Under the pieces are notes generated by a model. That model was given only the letters and a program-made list of their open reading frames with translations. It had not been told where the DNA came from and ran no database searches. From Wyeomyia smithii (lineage: Eukaryota; Arthropoda; Insecta; Diptera; Culicidae): a stretch of DNA of 64,000 nucleotides. Of the stretch, positions 57,831 to 64,000 are shown piece by piece. The position numbers and the translations under genes are program-made. The DNA lies in the NCBI RefSeq assembly GCF_029784165.1, contig NC_073696.1, positions 154,540,713 to 154,604,712 of the forward strand, written 5' to 3'. Position 1 is the first letter of the stretch, and each line of letters begins with the position of its first letter.

Positions 57831-58093
57831 CACAGACAAACAGACGTGCCACACGATGACGATTTCATCGACCAGAAAAATAACGATTATTTTGAAATTT
57901 TGCTTAGTGGGCAATAATGCCGTTAGTGTTGCTGTAGGCAAGCGTGCATATAAATTATCAAAGACAAAAACCGTTTTACGAGAACAATTTAGTAGGCAAT
58001 AAGCTCATATGGTGGCGCATGAGTGAAACGTTTTGAATAAGGTCGAAGATTTTTGAGGATTTTTCTTCGGAGAGGCACGTCTGTTTGTCTGTG
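57831..58093. mobile_element. MITE with perfect 20-bp terminal inverted repeats
   Basis: CACAGACAAACAGACGTGCC at the left end and its exact complement at 58,074-58,093. The 263-bp body has no protein domain. Flanks GTATCAG and GTATTAG could be a 7-bp target duplication with one change. Confidence 0.85.
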
Positions 58094-58371
58094 GTATTAG
58101 TTTATCTTTCAAGAACCAGGATATATTTTGATGTCCTGGCAATTTATTTTTCTTATTCTAGGTAGCTCGCTTGTGGTGGATTATTTTTTTTTTTTTCAAA
58201 CAAATGTGTGATTTGTTTTTTTTTTTTTGTCAAACAAAGACACAAGAATACAGTATGCCGAAAATTTTCATGTTAAAGTAGAGTTATTTTTTATTTCTAT
58301 CTGTACAAACATATCTACCATTCTTTTGAATAAATAATTTAGGTATTATTATAAACATTTTACCAATATAC
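58094..58371. other. 3' flank of the EGF/laminin-G gene
   Basis: Contains long T-runs (58,185; 58,217). On the minus strand this is downstream of the stop at 58,372. No other gene seen. Confidence 0.5.
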
Positions 58372-59288
58372 TTACTCGTCACAAATATCGACATTTGTTG
58401 TGCGGATAGCATAATTTTGGAGTGCTACGGCTCTGGATGTATTGAGATTTTCTATGATGTAAACACATCCGTTAAAGTTTTCATTGAAGCGATCACCAGT
58501 AAATCGGTTTAAATCGGGGGCTCCTCCTACATCAAAACAATGATCAATACTTGTCTTTTTTCACATGAAGAAAACTCACCGATGTATATATTTCCCGGGA
58601 GGTATATTTCTTGCTTTCCAGTTGGCCGAGTTTCGCCATGAGAGGGAAAATGATCCACTTCTAGCCTGTTACGATTAGCTTCACGCGTTATTACAGCTAT
58701 ATGTTGTTCACCATCAGCGACAAAAACATCGTTATTACGTAATATAGATTCTTCGCCATCCAATCGCATTCCAAATTCTAAAAACCCTTCTTGAACAGAT
58801 AATGATATATAATCGTTTCCAGAAAAGTTATCCTCGTTTCTTTGTCCATACCATAATATCATTCCGTTATAACTCTTGGTGCTGATCATTACAGCCAGCT
58901 TAGTTTCATATTGGTTGTAACCATCCACAAGTGATTTGGGATTCAATTCAAGAAAACTATTCCCTGTAAACTGTGACCCTATATTGGTTGCATAAACATA
59001 CTCACAGTTACGTCCAAGGAATCCCGAGTAGCACTCGCAACTATATTGAACGCCAATAGTTTTTATATTACAGCGCCCTCCATTTTGGCACGGCTTCTGT
59101 GCTAAACAAACGTTTGTTATGATATCGCAGTTGGAACCACTGTAACCTGCTTTGCATGGATCAATTTCGTTATTTTCTTTCAACTTGTGAAACTCATCTA
59201 CAAAGTTTTGCTGGTAGCCACAATTGTATATATTTGCTGAATCTTTCACATCATCTATCATGTTGATAGCGTTATCAGATATTTCAAG
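58372..59288 (-). CDS. EGF plus laminin-G domain protein, two C-terminal exons (perlecan/Trol-like)
   Basis: Probable host gene, extracellular-matrix type. Minus-strand exon 59,288-58,580 and exon 58,526-58,372 are joined across a 53-bp GT..AG intron with the frame kept (IYIG|GAPDLNRF). Order: a Cys-containing spacer, an EGF-like module (CLAQKPCQNGGRC...YSCECYSGFLGRNC, about 59,110-59,010), then a laminin G-like domain (FTGNSFLELN, GMILWYGQRNE, FLEFGMRLDGEES, GEQHIAVITRE, GNIYIGGAPD, NGCVYIIENL), ending NVDICDE. The 3' splice site TTCCAACAG lies at 59,297-59,289. All structural motifs are present and there is no stop, so the exons look functional. The layout matches the C-terminus of perlecan (Trol in flies); agrin or eyes-shut-type proteins are alternatives. 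The upstream exons are outside the window. Confidence 0.8.
58527..58579 (-). other. 53-bp intron of the EGF/laminin-G gene
   Basis: GTGAGTTTTC...TTTTGATGTAG on the minus strand; a phase-1 intron splitting a Gly codon. Confidence 0.85.
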
Positions 59289-59299
59289 CTGTTGGAAGA

Positions 59300-59655
59300 T
59301 AATTATAAAATTAGAATAAAAATTAGTACGGTTTTCTATATGAATACCCAATCAATAAGAAATCTAGATTCAAACTGTTTGCGTAACATGAAAATTCTGG
59401 AGGATGTCAATCCAATATTAAATACCATATTTTAACTTCTGAATCAAAAATTCAATCTTCTTATTCCATCTTCTTCTTTATTATATCTACTAGCGGATTC
59501 CCGGCCCGCATTGCTGCGCCATTAAGTTTACGACAATAGCCGCATATCTCTCAAATATACATAATATCAAACAAATATTAATATTACCATATATATAAAA
59601 GACTGTATGTATTCTGCCCAAAAATATTTTTTCCTGAATTATCCCTAAAAAAATT
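59300..59655. other. Intron sequence with a possible Helitron-like end
   Basis: Non-coding. ACTAGCGGATTCCCGGCCCGC at about 59,491 resembles a Helitron-type terminus (CTAG preceded by a GC-rich hairpin-prone stretch, minus orientation). Weak. Confidence 0.3.
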
Positions 59656-59658
59656 TTT

Positions 59659-59682
59659 TATTATTATTATTATTATTATTTA
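59659..59682. repeat. (ATT)n, LINE 3' tail
   Basis: Eight ATT units. On the minus strand this is the simple-repeat tail of the LINE. Confidence 0.85.
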
Positions 59683-59794
59683 TTTCTTTACCTGGTAGCG
59701 TAAAGGCGAACCTTTTTAATTTACTACCTGCGGGTTTCTTAACGTCTCACAATATAAACATAATCAAAACAATTATCTAAGCTGCTTACACTAA

Positions 59795-62630
59795 TTACGG
59801 TTCCAATACTCGAAAAAAAACTGTTTCAGAAGTTGATCGTTTAATAGCAGAAGGTATCAAGTTGTAGTTAATCACACCTCTAACAAACAGTGAATTGGAG
59901 TAGCAAGTCGAGTTGTTGGGAGGAATCAACAGGTTCTGCAAGCGACGTCCTTGAAGTGGTAAAAGCTTCTCAAACATTAATGTTGGGGAATGCTGTCTGA
60001 TCAGTATGCGTATGAATACACATGAGCGGTATCTGTAGAAATTCTCCAGCGGACATCCAATCAGGGATTTCTGAAACTGGCTTACGTGTGCGTAACGTTT
60101 TAACCCGTAAACAAAACGTACACAGGAATTCAGTGCGACTCGTAGCCTATCCATGGAGCCTGCACTTGGTCTAACGTGAAGTAATTCACCGAACATGAAG
60201 TGTGGTAGCATCAATGTTTTAAATAACTTTAGGCGTGTGGCTCTGGAGGTAACGGAGGCAGAGCCGTAGAGTGATCGTAGGCTAGCGTAGATTTTTCCAC
60301 ATTGCTGATTTATCAGGCTATCCCATTGCAGGTCCGCCTGGAAAATGAGCCCAAGATTTTTGGCATTCTCCGTCCACTCAATAACTTGTCCATCCATTAT
60401 AACAGGGGATAGTAGATTTGTTGAAGCAGCGTTTCTGCGACGACACTTCAGGAACATTGCTTTGTTTTTTGATTGCTAAACGAATAGCTGGTTTCGTTGG
60501 GACCATTCAAAAATTCTTGCAAGATCACTATTCATCATCCTAATAATTTCGCGGGAACAGGGACCAAGGCCACGGACATACAGCTGAACGTCATCTGCAT
60601 ACATCTGTATGGAGCAGTACTTAAGCACGGAAGGTAAATCGTTGACGTGACAACAAAAAAGTTGAGGTCCAAGCACCGAACCTTGAGGAACACCGGAAAT
60701 TGGGAAGCCTACTTCGGACCGTTGATCCCCACAAAATACAGTTTGAGCACGTTCTGTCAGATATGACTCGATTAAATTAACACCAGAAACGGCGAAGTTG
60801 AACTGAGTTTTCAGCTTCGAGCAAAGTTTTCGATGGGGGATTGTGTCGAAGGCTTTGGATAAGTCCAGCAAGAGCAGTATGGCTGAACCCTTTTTGTCGA
60901 GCGTTTTTGCTAGATCATCGTAAACACGAACCGCTGCTGTTTGTATGCTTTGCCCTTTACGAAAACCAGCCTGATGATCTGATAGCAGGTTATTCTCCGT
61001 AATAAATGATGACATCTGCTGCTTCAGCAATTTTTCGAATGCCTTTGATAGGGCACATATAATGCTGATAGGCCTGAGATTTGACAGAGCACTCAAGTGC
61101 GGTTTCTTGCGTAGTGGAATAATCTTGGCCTGCTTCCAGCAAGATGAAAAGGATGATGTCTCAAGGATGCGGTTAAACATATATGTAATTTGTTGGACAA
61201 CTAAGGGCAGGATTATTTTCATGAATTTAATCGGCAAGCCATCCAGACCGGTTGCATTTGAGGTAATGCTACATATTACGTTCACCACTTCCCATGGCTC
61301 TACTGGACGGAAGGAGAAACTTTAAGGCGAGTCTGGCATCGATCTTCTCCACTCACTGTAACTATCGCTCTGGATGTAGCTCGACAAAAATGTGCGATTC
61401 ACTTCATCAGGATGGAACTCACACACAGTTGACGATTTATTTTTACCCACTCCAATACTTTTCAGTCGCTTCCAAAGGACGTCTGACGGGATTTGATCAT
61501 CCAAAAGACGGTTAAAATGGCGCGTTTTTGCCGTCGATCCTATCGTATTTGTGTTATTTCTCAGGACGATATACCGTTGACGTGCTTCATCCTTAGTTTC
61601 TATTGGTGCTCTGATCCAGTCTGCGTACGCTAAATCACGTTCTAGCATAACTTTCCGAATTTCATTGTTGTACCACGGGTTGGTTGATTTGTTTGCATTG
61701 ACTGTGCGAAGAGGAATGCAATCATCATGAATTTGCTTTACATTAGAGTTGAAGAAATCGACCAGCTCGTTTGGATCGTGAGTCGCAAAAAAAGTATCGC
61801 AGGGAACGGAAAGGATAGCGTTCTGCAGTGTGGCAGGGTTGAAGTTAACATAATCTCGATACGTATCGATCCTTTGAAGACACCTCGCATCAAAGTCCAG
61901 AGAGCCAAAAATGAGGTCGTGTTGTGACAGTCCAGGGAAGCCCACCTGATTAAAACGCAGAACTCTATCGCTGCAGTTTGTTGTAAACAAATCCAGCTGC
62001 GAACAACCATCTCTAAAAAAACGTGGGTTCTTCGCCGATACAGGACATGGCGAAGCTTGTTAGCATGGATTTGAATTGCGCCTGTCTCCTACTTGGCTGG
62101 GACAAATTGACGTTAAAATCTCCAATAAGCCGGATATTTTCGTAACGGGCAGCAAAATCGGCCAATTTGGCACTAAGAAAGCAAGAGCAATCATTTTCCG
62201 GGGGGTTACATACAACGACGATCAGGATTTTATCGTCACCCAATCGAAACTCAACAGCCAAACATTCCGTTTTATCCTCTGATGACGCTGACAGTTGGGT
62301 GGTGAAAACCGTAGTGCAAGGTAAGTGCTTCTTGTAATAAACTACAATTCATCCTCCACGACGATAGCCACGGTCGTTTCTAGCAACGTTAAAACCCGGG
62401 ATGGCTATGCTAAGATCACTATTCCTCGATGAAAGCCATGATTCGGAGAAGCAGGCAACCGATATTTTGGAATCGCGTAGGAGATCCTTTACTTCGTCTA
62501 ACTTGGCTGACTTTTTAGCGCATAAACTCTGGGCGTTCCCATGGCATACATTTATCTTGCCGAAAGGGAGAGCAGCGTTCAACACCGCCCCAATAATGTT
62601 CGTTGAGGTGTGATTTTGTATTAGTGGCAT
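59795..62630 (-). pseudogene. LINE ORF2: endonuclease and reverse transcriptase
   Basis: Endonuclease: KINVCHGNAQSL (about 62,565), VACFSESWLS, AIPGFNVARNDRGYRRGG, then after a break NIRLIGDFNVNLSQ (about 62,125) and LSQHDLIFGSL. RT: SNATGLDGLPIKFMK (about 61,245), SALSNLRPISIICALSKAFEKLL, AGFRKGQSIQTA, LLLDLSKAFDTIPH, SGVPQGSVLGPQLF and the catalytic IQMYADDVQLYVRG (about 60,595). The C-terminal half has NLGLIFQADLQW and a DUF-like tail ending at 59,795. Breaks lie near 62,349, 62,010, 61,322-61,290 and 60,476. The last is an in-frame TAG/TAA-type stop between RNQLFV and KNKAMFLK. Catalytic residues are intact, so decay is mild. Confidence 0.85.
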
Positions 62631-62742
62631 TATTTAAAATAAGGGAAACAGTTTTTAGGGGGCTGTAAAACAATAACAATAAACACGTTTGTCGATATTA
62701 CATTTAAAACAATCTTCGAATCATTACAATACATTTTGAACA

Positions 62743-63594
62743 TTAAACAAAAAACAAATAGTGGACCTTAACATACGGTACTAATCTAGAAAATTGGTCA
62801 AGTTGTTGTTCGGCAGTTATGGCTACCGACTGCTGATCAGCAGAGCGTTTCACCATGACGGTACCCAGTCTCGTGTATACTGACGATAACTTTCCAGCTT
62901 TCTTCAAACGCAGAGCTGCTGCCTTCAGCTTACGTGGAGCGATGGTTAAGCTCTCGTTCACGTAAATCCGACGCTGCGAGTTGATGCCTAGATGACACAA
63001 TTTCAGGTCCCGTTTTTTAAGGTAGCGGCTGTAGAAGTCATCTCGATGGTTTCGTAACGCAAACTGCACCACTATTAAGCCATCGCTTTGGGAACCCGGA
63101 CCCAAACGCCGTAGGTCGACCGATGGAGTGAGATCTTCTTGCATTCCAATTTGTTTCCACATAGCTTTAAAATACACTTTCAAATTTTCTGCCTCCATGT
63201 ACGGGATTCCACTCACGATCAATTCATTCCTATTCTCAAGGCTTCCGATTACCTGCGAGATATCGTCCACTCGTTCTCTCAGATTACAAAGCCCATCTTC
63301 ATTTGTTTTAAGCTGTGCGGTCCATTCAGCCTTGAAGTTGTTGATATCGTGTATCACCGATTCTAGTTTACCATCCAGCTCCGCTTTCACCGCGCAGATT
63401 TGGTCGCTGATATTAGCATTGATCTCTTCCATTCGTGTTAATGTTTTCTCGAATTGGCCGTTCTTAGCTTGCAAAACGGCCTCCAACGTCAGAGTCTGCG
63501 GGGCATCATCACCGTCGCGATCAATTGCGTCATCTGATCGTACGCGCTTGTTTGTTTTTGCCGCGCTGCCGGGAGGAGTATGTTTTAACGACAT
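62743..63594 (-). CDS. LINE ORF1 protein (coiled coil plus RRM-like domain)
   Basis: About 283 residues, intact. The ATG at 63,594 gives MSLKHTPPGSAAKTNKRVRS, a basic N-terminus. Residues about 35-125 are a heptad-rich coiled coil (LEAVLQAKNGQFEKTLTRME ... NNFKAEWTAQL). From about 130 an RRM-like RNA-binding domain follows (NELIVSGIPYMEAENLKVYF ... DGLIVVQFALRNHRDDFYSRY), then a basic C-terminal domain (RRIYVNESLTIAPRKLKAAA). This trimeric-coil plus RRM layout is typical of LINE ORF1 chaperones. It stops 112 bp before ORF2. A longer upstream reading without ATG exists but is not needed. Confidence 0.8.
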   Translation of the reverse strand: MSLKHTPPGSAAKTNKRVRSDDAIDRDGDDAPQTLTLEAVLQAKNGQFEKTLTRMEEINANISDQICAVKAELDGKLESVIHDINNFKAEWTAQLKTNEDGLCNLRERVDDISQVIGSLENRNELIVSGIPYMEAENLKVYFKAMWKQIGMQEDLTPSVDLRRLGPGSQSDGLIVVQFALRNHRDDFYSRYLKKRDLKLCHLGINSQRRIYVNESLTIAPRKLKAAALRLKKAGKLSSVYTRLGTVMVKRSADQQSVAITAEQQLDQFSRLVPYVKVHYLFFV

Positions 63595-63770
63595 TGTGTT
63601 TGTCAAGCAGTAAACACACAAGCAAGCGACAGCAACTTATCGTTTGTATTTTTCGGCGGGCTCGACGTTGCAAAACAACAATGGTTAATGTAGTCCAAGA
63701 TGCTCGGTTTTTCAACTGCAATTTCGATGATGATCGGGAACGGCGAAACAAGATAACGCGTATGATATAA

Positions 63771-64000
63771 CATCAGGTACTCAGGATTTCACTGGGAATA
63801 CTTCAGGGGGAAATAAAAACGAGTTTACTCCACTATTAGCGATTTGTTTAACAGCGCGTTACTTAACAACACATATTGGCTACAGTGCTGCCAGAAAAAA
63901 ATTACGATTTATATTGTGGTGAGAACAGTAAATAAACAATATTTTTTATTGTAACCATAAAAAAGATGGTACTTTTACTGTAAGCTTGTTATTTTTGTTG
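63771..64000. other. Flank of the LINE, non-coding
   Basis: LINE 5' UTR and/or intron sequence; no gene seen. Confidence 0.5.

Larger units (their letters stand above)
59656..63770 (-). mobile_element. Nearly full-length two-ORF LINE (Jockey/CR1/L2 group)
   Basis: About 4.1 kb in minus orientation: ORF1, a 112-bp gap, ORF2 and a 3' tail of (AAT)n at 59,659-59,682. It has no RNase H. It lies in the apparent intron upstream of the EGF/laminin-G exons and in the same orientation. Confidence 0.8.

Noticed and set aside
57802..58002. 66-residue open frame as a gene
   Set aside because: It lies inside the MITE at 57,831-58,093 and has no domain.

Overview
This window reads as eukaryotic, almost certainly insect and most likely mosquito (Culicidae, large-genome type). 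The evidence is the repeat content: R1, I, CR1, L1/Tx1-like and Jockey-superfamily LINEs, a CsRn1-type Ty3/gypsy element, an env-bearing gypsy remnant, Helitron-like termini, a tRNA-derived SINE and several MITEs and foldbacks. Coding exons have insect-size introns of 51-63 bp. No bacterial operon, CRISPR array, rRNA gene or stand-alone tRNA gene is visible. The species assignment is inference.

Layout. 1-2.65 kb: rearranged R1-clade LINE. 2.65-7.9 kb: (TA)n arrays, an RT scrap and two Helitron-like pieces. 7.9-15.2 kb: an ISL2EU/IS4EU-like DNA transposon with a spliced SWIM-YqaJ nuclease gene (+) convergent on a DDE transposase (-). The nuclease gene is split by a CsRn1-type LTR retrotransposon, and that retrotransposon's integrase is split by a SINE. 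15.2-16.3 kb: gypsy integrase tail plus an LTR. 16.3-24.7 kb: CR1-type LINE (-), two foldbacks, a MITE, an I-LINE scrap, a mariner scrap and a Helitron end. 25.6-28.6 kb: degraded LINE pieces and a recurrent non-coding repeat. 28.66-36.55 kb: an RNase-H-bearing LINE (-) split by a nearly complete I-type LINE (+, 29,380-35,267) with a 12-bp target duplication. 37.6-39.87 kb: L1/Tx1-like LINE (-). 39.9-43.75 kb: CR1-type LINE (+) interrupted by a ~600-bp palindrome. 43.8-47.5 kb: composite repeat holding a ~2.1-kb (TCTG)n array. 47,216-54,715: an apparently perfect 3,750-bp tandem duplication whose end lies inside a gypsy env remnant that continues to an LTR near 55.74 kb. 55.7-58.1 kb: small repeats and a MITE with perfect 20-bp inverted ends. 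58,372-59,288: two minus-strand exons of a probable host gene (EGF plus laminin G, perlecan/Trol-like). 59.66-63.77 kb: a nearly full-length two-ORF LINE in the same orientation, apparently inside that gene's upstream intron.

How it fits together. Nearly everything is mobile DNA, much of it nested, so relative ages can be read: SINE after CsRn1 element after ISL2EU-like element, and I-LINE after the minus-strand LINE. Only the EGF/laminin-G exons look like ordinary host coding sequence. The most interesting unit is the two-gene ISL2EU-like transposon that pairs a DDE transposase with a SWIM/YqaJ-type nuclease. It is now dead by insertion, by a deletion at the nuclease active site and by frameshifts.
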